A stretch of 64,000 nucleotides of DNA from Sphingomonas sp. IW22 (GTDB lineage Bacteria > Pseudomonadota > Alphaproteobacteria > Sphingomonadales > Sphingomonadaceae). The position numbers and the translations under genes were made by a program. Under the pieces are notes generated by a model. The model saw nothing but the letters and a program-made list of their open reading frames with translations. It made no database searches and was not told the DNA's origin. Below are positions 51,655 through 59,347 of the stretch, one piece after another (the stretch's first letter is position 1; the number at the start of each line of letters is the position of its first letter). The stretch lies in contig NZ_JBGGWB010000001.1 in NCBI RefSeq assembly GCF_041321155.1, forward strand, positions 1,871,501 to 1,935,500. Reading direction: 5' to 3'.

Positions 51655-52173
51655 TCAGGCGGTCATGCGGGCTTGCGACGCGTTGTGCCCGCCATTGCGA
51701 TACAGCACGTCGCGCACCCGGTCGCCGTCGATCCCGGCATCCTTCACCGTCACCAGGACGCCACCGTCCTTCAGGCGGTCGCCATAATATTTCGAATCTT
51801 CCTCGCTGATGCCGTGCTTGGTCAGCGTTTCGTTCAGGCTGCCGCCGATCGCGCCGACCACGGCACCGATACCGGCTGCCTCAGGTGCGACCGAAGCGGC
51901 GATGGCACCCGCTGCCGCCAATGGGCCGACGCCCGGAATTGCCAGCGCCGCGACGCCAAGCCCGGCGCCCAGCGCGCCGCCGCCCAGAATGCCGCGCAGC
52001 ACGTTGCGATGATGTTCGTCGGTGATTTCGCCTTCGCCCGACCGGGTGGTCGTGGTGCCGCCATGATGCGCGATGACGGACAGGTCGTTGTCGCTGACCC
52101 CCAATGTGCGCAGGTCCGAAACGGCCCGCTCCGCTTCGGCGTGGCTGTCAAAGAGCGCTGATGCCTGGGTCAT
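51655..52173 (-). CDS. General-stress-protein-17M-like (YflT-domain) protein with glycine-zipper core
   Basis: A 172-residue protein. The N-terminal 45 residues fit the YflT/GSP17M pattern (ALFDSHAEAERAVSDLRTLG). The middle is a Gly/Ala-rich hydrophobic stretch (LRGILGGGALGAGLGVAALA onward, about 60-105), and a second small domain (LNETLTKHGISEEDSKYYGD, VLVTVKDAG) ends the protein. Related proteins are strongly induced in general stress responses, but their action is not known. ATG 52173 has AGAGAGGA upstream. A good EcfG-type promoter lies about 40-65 bases before the start. Confidence 0.82.
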   Translation of the reverse strand: MTQASALFDSHAEAERAVSDLRTLGVSDNDLSVIAHHGGTTTTRSGEGEITDEHHRNVLRGILGGGALGAGLGVAALAIPGVGPLAAAGAIAASVAPEAAGIGAVVGAIGGSLNETLTKHGISEEDSKYYGDRLKDGGVLVTVKDAGIDGDRVRDVLYRNGGHNASQARMTA

Positions 52174-52213
52174 GAAAAATCCTCTCTTGCGCCGCTTGAT
52201 GCGGCCTGTCCTC

Positions 52214-52238
52214 AACAGGACAGCGCGCCGAGCGTTCC
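52214..52238 (-). promoter_or_regulatory. Probable EcfG-dependent promoter of the YflT-domain gene
   Basis: On the reverse strand GGAAC (52238-52234) and TGTT (52217-52214) are separated by 16 bases. The EcfG/SigT consensus of alphaproteobacteria is GGAAC-N16/17-CGTT, so only one base differs. The site lies directly upstream of a gene whose family is stress-induced, and this makes the call stronger than for a random match. Confidence 0.6.
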
Positions 52239-52317
52239 CCGGACGGAGGCTTTTCCGATACTTATGGCGGTTGAGACGCGATGTTTTTGCGATGCGTTGC
52301 GCTAGCCCAGACGACTC

Positions 52318-53652
52318 TTAGCTGGATATGAATCTCTCACAAACCTGCCCCGGTTCCGCGAACAAACGATCTTTTAGGTCTTTGCAGATGCCGTCGAGGC
52401 CAGGGAACAGCGAACCGAACGTAATACCCATAAGCTCTAGCTCCCTCAGAATGCGAGGACCTTCGGCTGCCGATAGATCGCAAACTTCAAGATAGCATTT
52501 TCCATCTGCCTGTTCTCGCTTGCGAATGAATGCTTCGATGTCAGTTACGTTGGACACTGCCGCCAGAGCCTGTTGTGGAGTGTACCGAGGATTGCCGACA
52601 GCCATGTTTTCAATGGTTACGAGTTGAGGAGGCGCTGCGTCGACGATAAACGCCTGCCGACCGTAGCTCTCTTCCCAGGCTGCCTTGTCGAATATAAATA
52701 TGCGTGGGCGGCAATCGCTATCCAACTTAGTTGGATAGAAGGCGAAAAACGCGGATACAAATGGCGAGAACGACCAATCTAGAAGCGGGGTAGGATAGCC
52801 ATGATGTTGCAGGATGCTCCATATAACAGCATTATGCTCTAGATTGCCCAGATGGAGAGGAAACGAAACCTTATCGACAATCGCGCCGTAGAGGCGCCGA
52901 ACGTCATCTAAAATCCATCTGTTCAAGTCGCTACGCCATGTACGATGAAATGTAGTAGTCAACTTGAATGGATTCGTCTGGCCGCGGAATATGTATCGTC
53001 TTGGATTTTGTTCAATAGACCATTGGCGAAAATCATCCCAGTTATTCAGATCTGGTCGTCTCGATAGGTGTGACTCGCCGGACGCTATGGATGCAGATAT
53101 TGTGTGCGAACCCGACCGTGTGCCCCCGCTCCAATCCAATTTGAGGCTGCCGTCCTGATTCTCAGCAAAGGTGACAATGAATTTCTCCGGAACCGGTGGT
53201 TCGCCAAAATTTTCGGTAAGAAAGCTCTCCGCGCGAATCCTATCTTCAGGCGACATAATGCCACCATCCGGGTAACAGTACGTCGTGACCACTTCCGCTC
53301 TATGTGGAGCAACGTCGGGCATTCGGATCGAAAAGGTGAATCCGGGAATTCGGTATTGAGGCGCGTAGAAAAGATAAGCGTTGCCTGAGACCACGTCGCA
53401 TCGGCGCTCTAACTCGACTCTCAGGGTCCCTTCAACTTGACCGTTGATGTCGCCGATCCACTGCCCTTGCACATAGCGCTCCTTCGTTCCTTTTTGGCCT
53501 ACCAGCGTACTGGCCCCCGGCCCGCAAAAGATAGGCATTTGGAAGATGTCAATCAAATGATGGGTGGGTGACGGTTTGCCTCGTTTACTCCGCCGATCCA
53601 TACCATGTCGGTCCGTTCGACTGGATACCGCTAGCAGTCTTTCATAATACAT
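52318..53652 (-). CDS. FRG-domain protein
   Basis: A protein of about 444 residues. The FRG domain spans about residues 215-330, with the eponymous motif in RYIFRGQTNPFKLTTTFHR and ILQHHGYPTPLLDWSFSPFV. The N-terminal 190 residues are beta-rich and unassigned. FRG domains occur in many mobile or accessory proteins, some linked to conflict systems; biochemical activity is not settled. The start is uncertain: ATG at 53652, 53601 and 53538 are possible and none has a strong ribosome site. GC is about 51 % over the 300 bases sampled at 52621-52920, far below its neighbours, so recent transfer is likely. Confidence 0.75.
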   Translation of the reverse strand: MYYERLLAVSSRTDRHGMDRRSKRGKPSPTHHLIDIFQMPIFCGPGASTLVGQKGTKERYVQGQWIGDINGQVEGTLRVELERRCDVVSGNAYLFYAPQYRIPGFTFSIRMPDVAPHRAEVVTTYCYPDGGIMSPEDRIRAESFLTENFGEPPVPEKFIVTFAENQDGSLKLDWSGGTRSGSHTISASIASGESHLSRRPDLNNWDDFRQWSIEQNPRRYIFRGQTNPFKLTTTFHRTWRSDLNRWILDDVRRLYGAIVDKVSFPLHLGNLEHNAVIWSILQHHGYPTPLLDWSFSPFVSAFFAFYPTKLDSDCRPRIFIFDKAAWEESYGRQAFIVDAAPPQLVTIENMAVGNPRYTPQQALAAVSNVTDIEAFIRKREQADGKCYLEVCDLSAAEGPRILRELELMGITFGSLFPGLDGICKDLKDRLFAEPGQVCERFISS

Positions 53653-53679
53653 GGTTCGGCCTCGGCCGGCAGCATATTG

Positions 53680-53810
53680 GCCCCCCCCACTGTCCTACAC
53701 GCCCACCCCCCGCTAAAACCCCACCCCATGCCCCCGGCGCCCCAATCCCGCCTCGCGCTCAACACCCGCCGCAAACCATGCCGAACCCCCCGATTCCATG
53801 CCCCCCGTAG
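53680..53810. other. C-rich strand-asymmetric tract between the FRG gene and prfC
   Basis: About 130 bases of the forward strand are extremely C-rich and G-poor, with repeated runs of four to eight C (for example 53682-53689). The tract lies between the divergent FRG-domain and prfC genes. It may be a junction of acquired DNA or a structured leader; no gene was recognised here. Confidence 0.5.
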
Positions 53811-53818
53811 TGTGAAGT

Positions 53819-53824
53819 TTGACA
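53819..53824 (+). promoter_or_regulatory. Candidate -35 element for prfC
   Basis: TTGACA is a perfect -35 hexamer about 55 bases before the prfC ATG. A matching -10 at 16-18 bases is not convincing, so this is only a partial promoter call. Confidence 0.3.
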
Positions 53825-53879
53825 AGTTCCGCCACGCCGCATCTCGACTTGCGCGGCGCTGCGGCATAGGGCGCTCGCA

Positions 53880-55451
53880 ATGAGTAACGCTCCCGACCGC
53901 CGCACCTTCGCGATCATTTCACACCCCGACGCCGGCAAGACCACGCTCACCGAAAAGCTCCTGCTGTTCGGGGGTGCCATCCATCTGGCGGGTGAGGTCA
54001 AGGCGCGCGGCGCCGCGCGGCGTGCCCGGTCCGACTGGATGAAGATCGAGCAGCAGCGCGGCATCTCGGTCACCTCGTCGGTGATGACGTTCGAGCGGGA
54101 AGGGGTGACCTTCAATCTGCTCGACACGCCGGGGCACGAGGATTTCAGCGAGGATACCTATCGCACGCTGACCGCCGTCGATTCCGCCGTCATGGTGATC
54201 GACGTCGCCAAGGGTATCGAAAGCCAGACGCGAAAGCTGTTCGAAGTGTGCCGCCTGCGCTCCGTCCCGATCATCACCTTCGTCAACAAGGTCGATCGCG
54301 AAGGGCGGCCGGTGTTCGAAACGCTGGACGAAATCGCCGATTTGCTTGCGCTGGACGTCACGCCGATGACCTGGCCCGTCGGCATGGGCGGCGAGTTTGA
54401 GGGCATCTACGATCTGGTCGGCAACCGCCTGTTGCTGCCAGAGGGGCCGAGCCGTGAGTTTCAGGGCAAGGTGATCCAGGTGTCGGGTCTGGACGATCCG
54501 GTGCTGGACGAACATCTCTCGGCCGCGGGCGTGGCCAAGCTGCGCGAGGATGCCGAACTGGCAATGGCGGGCTATGCCCCCTTCGATGTCGAGGCGTATC
54601 GCAACGGCGACCTGACGCCCGTCTATTTCGGATCGGCGCTCAAGGAATTCGGGGTCGATGCGCTGATCGGCGCGCTGGCCGAACATGCCCCGCCGCCGCG
54701 TCCGCAACCCGCCGAACCCGCCCCCGTCTCGCCCGACGATCCCCAGGTGACGGGTTTCGTGTTCAAGGTTCAGGCGAACATGGACCCCAATCACCGCGAC
54801 CGCATCGCCTTCATGCGGCTGTGTTCGGGTGTGTTCAAGCGGGGCATGAAACTGACGCCCAGCGGCCATGGCAAGCCGATTGCGGTGCATTCGCCCATCC
54901 TGTTCTTCGCCCGCGAACGCGAACTGGCGGATGAGGCTTATCCCGGCGACATCATCGGCATTCCCAATCACGGGGTGCTGCGCGTGGGTGACACGCTGTC
55001 CGAACGGCCGGGCGTGCGCTTTACCGGCCTGCCCAATTTCGCGCCCGAAATCCTGCGCCGCGTCGCGCTCAAGGACCCGACCAAGACCAAACAGCTCCGC
55101 AAGGCGCTGGACGACATGGCGGAAGAAGGGGTGACGCAGGTCTTCTACCCCGAAATCGGCTCGAACTGGGTGATCGGGGTCGTGGGTCAGCTTCAGCTGG
55201 AAGTGCTGCTCAGCCGCCTGGATGCCGAATACAAGGTCGGCGCCAATCTGGAACCTGCGCCGTTCGAAACCGCGCGCTGGATCTCGGCGGAGGACCCGGC
55301 CGCGCTCAAGGAGTTTATGGACCTCAACCGCTCGTCCATGGCCAAGGACCGCGACGAAAACCCCGTCTTCCTTGCCAAATCGGCATGGGAAGTGGGGTAT
55401 ATCGCCGAACGCTATTCCAAGGTGAAGTTCGCGGCCACCCGCGAACGCTGA
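53880..55451 (+). CDS. prfC: Peptide chain release factor 3
   Basis: A 523-residue translational GTPase that removes RF1/RF2 from the ribosome. The P-loop is ISHPDAGKTTLTEKL, switch II is LLDTPGHEDFSEDTYR, and the base-recognition motif is TFVNKVDREGRPV. GISVTSSVMTF matches the switch I area. The later domains (GVLRVGDTLSER, FAPEILRRVALKDPTKTKQL) follow RF3 and differ from EF-G. Length is normal. The ribosome site is weak (AGGGCG). Confidence 0.96.
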   Translation: MSNAPDRRTFAIISHPDAGKTTLTEKLLLFGGAIHLAGEVKARGAARRARSDWMKIEQQRGISVTSSVMTFEREGVTFNLLDTPGHEDFSEDTYRTLTAVDSAVMVIDVAKGIESQTRKLFEVCRLRSVPIITFVNKVDREGRPVFETLDEIADLLALDVTPMTWPVGMGGEFEGIYDLVGNRLLLPEGPSREFQGKVIQVSGLDDPVLDEHLSAAGVAKLREDAELAMAGYAPFDVEAYRNGDLTPVYFGSALKEFGVDALIGALAEHAPPPRPQPAEPAPVSPDDPQVTGFVFKVQANMDPNHRDRIAFMRLCSGVFKRGMKLTPSGHGKPIAVHSPILFFARERELADEAYPGDIIGIPNHGVLRVGDTLSERPGVRFTGLPNFAPEILRRVALKDPTKTKQLRKALDDMAEEGVTQVFYPEIGSNWVIGVVGQLQLEVLLSRLDAEYKVGANLEPAPFETARWISAEDPAALKEFMDLNRSSMAKDRDENPVFLAKSAWEVGYIAERYSKVKFAATRER

Positions 55452-55474
55452 TGGCGGCGGGGCGGGGCGGGGGC

Positions 55475-55852
55475 TTACCGCCCGCCCGTCCGCCGGGTCA
55501 GCGCCGCGACGCAGCTCGCCCGGTCGATCGCCCGCCCGTCGCGCTGGCGCGCATCGACATGGGTGACGACGGGCACCCCGCCGCCCGCCTTGGGATAGAG
55601 ATAGGCGTCGAGGACACAGATGCCGCTGCCGAACTGCAGCTTGCGGCCCGTGCCCTCGGTCACATCGGCATCGGCTTCGCCGAACAGTCGGGTCAGGGCG
55701 CTGGCATTCTGGCCCAGCACCCGCTCAAGCCCGACCGTGGTATAGGTCGGCGCCGCCGGCGGGGGCGGGGCGGGGCCGGCCATCGGCGCGGGCACGGCGG
55801 CGCACCCGCCCAGCATCAATGCCCCCAGACTTGCCGTGCCCCAGATCCTCAC
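55475..55852 (-). CDS. Small lipoprotein of unknown function
   Basis: A 125-residue protein. The signal peptide ends at the lipobox LGGC near residue 17, followed by a Pro/Ala-rich linker (APPPPAAPTY). The mature part contains ERVLGQNASALTRLFGEADA, then LQFGSGICVLDAYLYPKAGG and a conserved-looking Cys in RASCVAAL; it may be a small outer-membrane-associated domain. The start is GTG 55852, overlapping the stop of the upstream EI24-like gene (GTGA), with AAGGGG upstream, so the two are coupled. No family function is recognised. Confidence 0.75.
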   Translation of the reverse strand: MRIWGTASLGALMLGGCAAVPAPMAGPAPPPPAAPTYTTVGLERVLGQNASALTRLFGEADADVTEGTGRKLQFGSGICVLDAYLYPKAGGGVPVVTHVDARQRDGRAIDRASCVAALTRRTGGR

Positions 55853-56526
55853 ATCCGTCCCCTTCGATGATACCAATGCGTCGCCATCGCCGCCGCCAGC
55901 ACCGGCGCGACCAGATTGACGCCCGGTACGACAAGCAATGCCGTCCCCGCCAGCCCAAGCATCCACCGCCCGCCACGCGTCGTCGCACGAAACTCGCGCA
56001 TCGCCGCGCCGCTCCGATGCCGCGCCGCCACCATGTCGCCCAGATCACGTCCCAACAGCCAGCCATTGACCGCAAAGAACAACGCCGCCGTGCCAACGCC
56101 GGTCACCAGCAACGCCAGATAGATGGGCGACAGCAACAGATTGACCGCGACTGCTCGCCCCGCCGACCCCAGCCCCATGGCCACGCCGCGCATCAGCGGC
56201 ACGGGCCGTGCATTGTTCAGCGCATCCGTATAATGCCGCCGCTCCACCGCCGCGACCACATCGTCGGCGAACAGCCCGACCACCGCAATCGCCACGGCAC
56301 GAAACAACAGCCACGCCGCCAGCACGCTAGCGACAACGGCGGCAAAACCCGCCAGCTCGCTCCACCACCCGGCTCCCAGCGATTGAGCCGCCCAGCGGGC
56401 CAGCCACCATCCGCCCACGACAAGCGCGGCAAAGATCGCCAGCGTCAATGCCAGCGATTTGGCAAGCACCCGCAGCACCGGCGGGTCGCCAAGTTGACGG
56501 AGGGAAAGAGCGAAGGCACGCAGCAT
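55849..56526 (-). CDS. EI24-domain (CysZ-like) membrane protein
   Basis: A 225-residue protein with about five membrane segments. It begins MLRAFALSLRQLGDPPVLRV, then a first hydrophobic stretch. The EI24/CysZ-like features are the FADDVVAAVERRHY region and GVGTAALFFAVNGWLLGRDL near the C-terminus. CysZ relatives carry sulfate, but many EI24 proteins have no known substrate. ATG 56526 has GAGAGGA eight bases upstream; a longer frame lacks a ribosome site. It is coupled to the downstream small lipoprotein gene and divergent from the kinase gene by 98 bases. Confidence 0.8.
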   Translation of the reverse strand: MLRAFALSLRQLGDPPVLRVLAKSLALTLAIFAALVVGGWWLARWAAQSLGAGWWSELAGFAAVVASVLAAWLLFRAVAIAVVGLFADDVVAAVERRHYTDALNNARPVPLMRGVAMGLGSAGRAVAVNLLLSPIYLALLVTGVGTAALFFAVNGWLLGRDLGDMVAARHRSGAAMREFRATTRGGRWMLGLAGTALLVVPGVNLVAPVLAAAMATHWYHRRGRM

Positions 56527-56624
56527 GCCGCTTCCTCTCACGCCCATCGCCGCTTTGCCAGCGCCGCTTGCGCCCATCCGTCGGGCAAGATAACCGCCCA
56601 CAAACTTTCGTGGAGCAGCCGCAC

Positions 56625-57623
56625 TTGACCGAAGCCACTTACGACGTTGTCGCCATCGGCAACGCCATCGTCGATATTCTCGCTCAGGCCGATGATGAAT
56701 TCCTCGCCGCCGAGGGCATGAACAAGGGTTCGATGCAGCTCATGTTCTCCCCCGAAGCAGCCGATGCGCTTTATGCCAAAATGGGGCCCGGTCGGGAGAT
56801 CTCCGGCGGTTCTGCGGCAAACACCGTCGCCGGCATTGCCGCGCTTGGCGGTAAATGCGGCTTTATCGGTCAGGTCGCCGATGATCAGCTGGGCACCGTG
56901 TTTGCCCATGACATCCGCGCGCAGGGCGTGCGTTTCGACACCGCGACCCGCGCGGGCGAGCCGACTACGGCCCGCTGCCTGATCTTCGTCACCCCCGATG
57001 GGCAGCGGACGATGAACACCTTTCTGGGCGCGTCGCAATTCCTGCCGGAAGCCGCGCTGGACCGCAGCCTGATCGAAGCGGGTGCGATCCTTTATCTCGA
57101 AGGTTATCTGTGGGACCCGGAAGAGCCGCGTCAGGCAATGCGTGCTGCCATCGAACTGGCGCGTGCCGCTGGTCGTCGCGTCGCCTTCACGCTGTCGGAC
57201 GTGTTCTGCATCAGCCGCCATGGCGACGATTTCCGCAAACTGATCGCGGATGGGTTGATCGACATCCTGTTCGCCAACGAAAATGAGTTGCTTGCACTGG
57301 CCGAGGGCGAGGATTTCGAGGCGGCGGTCGGTCGCATCGCCGCGCAGGTGCCCGTGCTGGTCGTAACGCGCAGCGAAAAGGGTGCGATTGCGGTGTGCGA
57401 CGGACAGCGCCACGCCGTTGCCGCCGAGCCGATCGAGCGCGTCGTCGACACGACGGGCGCGGGCGACCTGTTCGCGGCGGGTTTCCTGCACGGTCAGGCA
57501 CAGGGCCGCGACGTAGCGACCTCCCTGCGCATCGGCGCGCTTTGCGCCGCCGAAATCATTTCGCACTATGGCGCCCGACCCGAAGTGGACCTGAAGGCCA
57601 TGATCGCGCAGAAACTGGGATAA
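56625..57623 (+). CDS. PfkB-family adenosine kinase
   Basis: A 332-residue ribokinase-fold sugar/nucleoside kinase. It begins TYDVVAIGNAIVDILAQ and has SGGSAANTVAGIAALGG near residue 60 and the PfkB C-terminal signature DTTGAGDLFAAGFLHG, whose Asp is the catalytic base. The overall pattern matches alphaproteobacterial adenosine kinase, which returns adenosine to AMP, but other nucleosides are possible. The start is TTG 56625 with GGAG nine bases upstream; GTG 56610 is an alternative with no ribosome site. A dipeptidase gene follows after 30 bases. Confidence 0.9.
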   Translation: MTEATYDVVAIGNAIVDILAQADDEFLAAEGMNKGSMQLMFSPEAADALYAKMGPGREISGGSAANTVAGIAALGGKCGFIGQVADDQLGTVFAHDIRAQGVRFDTATRAGEPTTARCLIFVTPDGQRTMNTFLGASQFLPEAALDRSLIEAGAILYLEGYLWDPEEPRQAMRAAIELARAAGRRVAFTLSDVFCISRHGDDFRKLIADGLIDILFANENELLALAEGEDFEAAVGRIAAQVPVLVVTRSEKGAIAVCDGQRHAVAAEPIERVVDTTGAGDLFAAGFLHGQAQGRDVATSLRIGALCAAEIISHYGARPEVDLKAMIAQKLG

Positions 57624-57633
57624 CCGACGAAAG

Positions 57634-57648
57634 TTTTTTTGGGGGGGG
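57634..57648 (+). repeat. T7G8 homopolymer at the ribosome-binding site of the dipeptidase gene
   Basis: Seven T (57634-57640) are followed by eight G (57641-57648), ending five bases before the ATG at 57654. The G-run serves as the ribosome-binding sequence. Such runs are prone to slippage, which would alter spacing and strength. Confidence 0.8.
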
Positions 57649-57653
57649 CAGCG

Positions 57654-58874
57654 ATGCGCGGACGGTTTTTTATCGCTCTGGCACTCGCTGCCACCATGGC
57701 TCAGCCGGGGGCAGCGCAGTCGATCGAAGCACGGCTCGACCGGTTGATGGCTGCTCGACCCGTGATTGACGGGCATAACGATTTGCCCTGGGAAATTCGG
57801 GAGAGGTTTGCTTCGGCAGTCGACCGGGTCGATCTGACCAAGGACACTTCGCTTTTGGACACCCCGCTCCAGACCGATTTCGTCCGCATGAAACAGGGCG
57901 GATATGCCGCCCAATTCTGGTCAGTCTGGATTCCAGCAACCGTTTCGGGGCCAGAGGCGGTGGCGACCACGCTGGAGCAGATCGACATCGTGCACCGAAT
58001 GGTGGCGCGCTGGCCCGATCGGTTGGCGCTTGCCCGAACCGCTGATGATGTGGAGGCAGCGCGGCGTGCGGGGCGGATCGCCAGCCTGATCGGGGTTGAG
58101 GGCGGCCACCAGATCGACGGGCGGTTGGCAGTGTTGCGCCAATATCGCGCGCTGGGCGTGGCCTATATGACACTGACCCACAGCCGGAACATCGACTGGG
58201 CCGACAGCAGCACCGATGGGCCAGCCACCCAGGGCCTCAGTGATTTCGGGCGACAGGTCATTGCCGAGATGAACCGGATCGGCATGATCGTCGATCTGTC
58301 GCACACATCGCCCGCCACCGCACGCGCCGCGATCGCGGCTTCGCGTGCGCCGGTGATGTTCAGCCATTCCAACGCTTTCGCAGTCAATCCGCACCCGCGC
58401 AACGTGCCCGACGACCTGCTGCGCGCCGTCGCCGCCAATGGCGGTATCGTGATGGTCAACGTCTATCCCGTCTTCGTATCGGCGAAGGTTCGGGCGTGGC
58501 AGGCGGACAAGGCGGCGTTCGAAGCACGGCTCAAATCCTCACCTGCCGGTCTGATGCTGGGCGAGCCGGCGAAAGCGGTCGATGCGCGCATGGCCGAATG
58601 GATGCACGCCAATCCCATGCCTGCCGTTACCGCAGCCGACGTCGCCGACCATGTCGATCACATCGCACGCGTTGCAGGGCGCGACCATGTGGGGCTGGGC
58701 GGCGATTACGACGGGATCGGCGGTACCGGGCCCGAGGGGATGACGGGCGTGGACGGCTGGCGATTGTTGTTCGCCGAGTTGATGCGGCGCGGCTGGTCCG
58801 ACGCCGATCTGCAAAAGCTGGGCAGCGGCAACATGCTGCGGGTGATGCGCGCCGTCGAACGCGCAGCGCAGTAG
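57654..58874 (+). CDS. Exported membrane dipeptidase (M19 family)
   Basis: A 406-residue zinc dipeptidase. A signal peptide (FFIALALAATMAQPGAAQ) directs export. The metal ligands are typical of M19: the HxD pair in VIDGHNDLPWE, the bridging Glu in LIGVEGGHQI, and His residues in DLSHTSPATAR and FSHSNAFAVNPHPRNVPD, then DHVGLGGDYDGIGG. Family members cleave dipeptides and sometimes beta-lactams or D-amino-acid peptides. It starts 30 bases after the kinase gene, so co-transcription is likely. An unusual homopolymer forms its ribosome site. Confidence 0.92.
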   Translation: MRGRFFIALALAATMAQPGAAQSIEARLDRLMAARPVIDGHNDLPWEIRERFASAVDRVDLTKDTSLLDTPLQTDFVRMKQGGYAAQFWSVWIPATVSGPEAVATTLEQIDIVHRMVARWPDRLALARTADDVEAARRAGRIASLIGVEGGHQIDGRLAVLRQYRALGVAYMTLTHSRNIDWADSSTDGPATQGLSDFGRQVIAEMNRIGMIVDLSHTSPATARAAIAASRAPVMFSHSNAFAVNPHPRNVPDDLLRAVAANGGIVMVNVYPVFVSAKVRAWQADKAAFEARLKSSPAGLMLGEPAKAVDARMAEWMHANPMPAVTAADVADHVDHIARVAGRDHVGLGGDYDGIGGTGPEGMTGVDGWRLLFAELMRRGWSDADLQKLGSGNMLRVMRAVERAAQ

Positions 58875-58878
58875 GGGG

Positions 58879-59196
58879 TCAGGCGGCGAACAGCTTGGTG
58901 CCGACCACGCCGATCACGATAAGGGCGATAAAGCCAAGCTGAATGCCGTTCAAGCTTTCCCCGAACAGGATCATGCCGAAGATCGTAACCCCCACCGCGC
59001 CCAGCCCGGTCCATACGGCGTAAGCGGTGCCCGCGGGCAAACCGCGCATTGCCATGGCCAGCAGCCACATGTTCAGGAAACTTAGCGCTATCGGCAGGGC
59101 CGATGCGGACCAGCTTTGCTGCATTGCCGCCCATTTCAGACTGAGCGCCCAGATGATCTCGGTTACGACCGCAACGCCTAATATCAGCCACGCCAT
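58879..59196 (-). CDS. SMR-family small multidrug/guanidinium exporter (SugE/Gdx-like)
   Basis: A 105-residue, four-helix membrane transporter. The first helix has the essential Glu in VVTEIIWALSLKWA. The third helix, GTAYAVWTGLGAVGVTIFGM, and the FGESLNGIQLGFIALIVIG end closely match SugE, the guanidinium-exporting (Gdx) branch, more than EmrE. It probably acts as a dimer exchanging a small cation for protons. ATG 59196 has GGAG eight bases upstream. No guanidine riboswitch was recognised in the 150 bases before it. It is convergent with the dipeptidase gene, 4 bases apart. Confidence 0.88.
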   Translation of the reverse strand: MAWLILGVAVVTEIIWALSLKWAAMQQSWSASALPIALSFLNMWLLAMAMRGLPAGTAYAVWTGLGAVGVTIFGMILFGESLNGIQLGFIALIVIGVVGTKLFAA

Positions 59197-59347
59197 CGGA
59201 CAATCTCCAAATGCGGGCTCGAACAATGGCTTGCGGCCGGAAACCCGAAAGAGGCCGCCAAGCGCTGCCGCGAATCGCGTCGCTGGTCAGGCGGAGCCGA
59301 TAATCGAGCCGGGCGCTAGGGTCCACTCCTGCGATTAGCGCGCCCCG

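Noticed and set aside
59197..59347. Guanidine riboswitch ahead of the SugE-like gene
   Set aside because: I looked for the conserved ykkC and mini-ykkC elements on the reverse strand and did not find them. A covariance-model scan would settle it.
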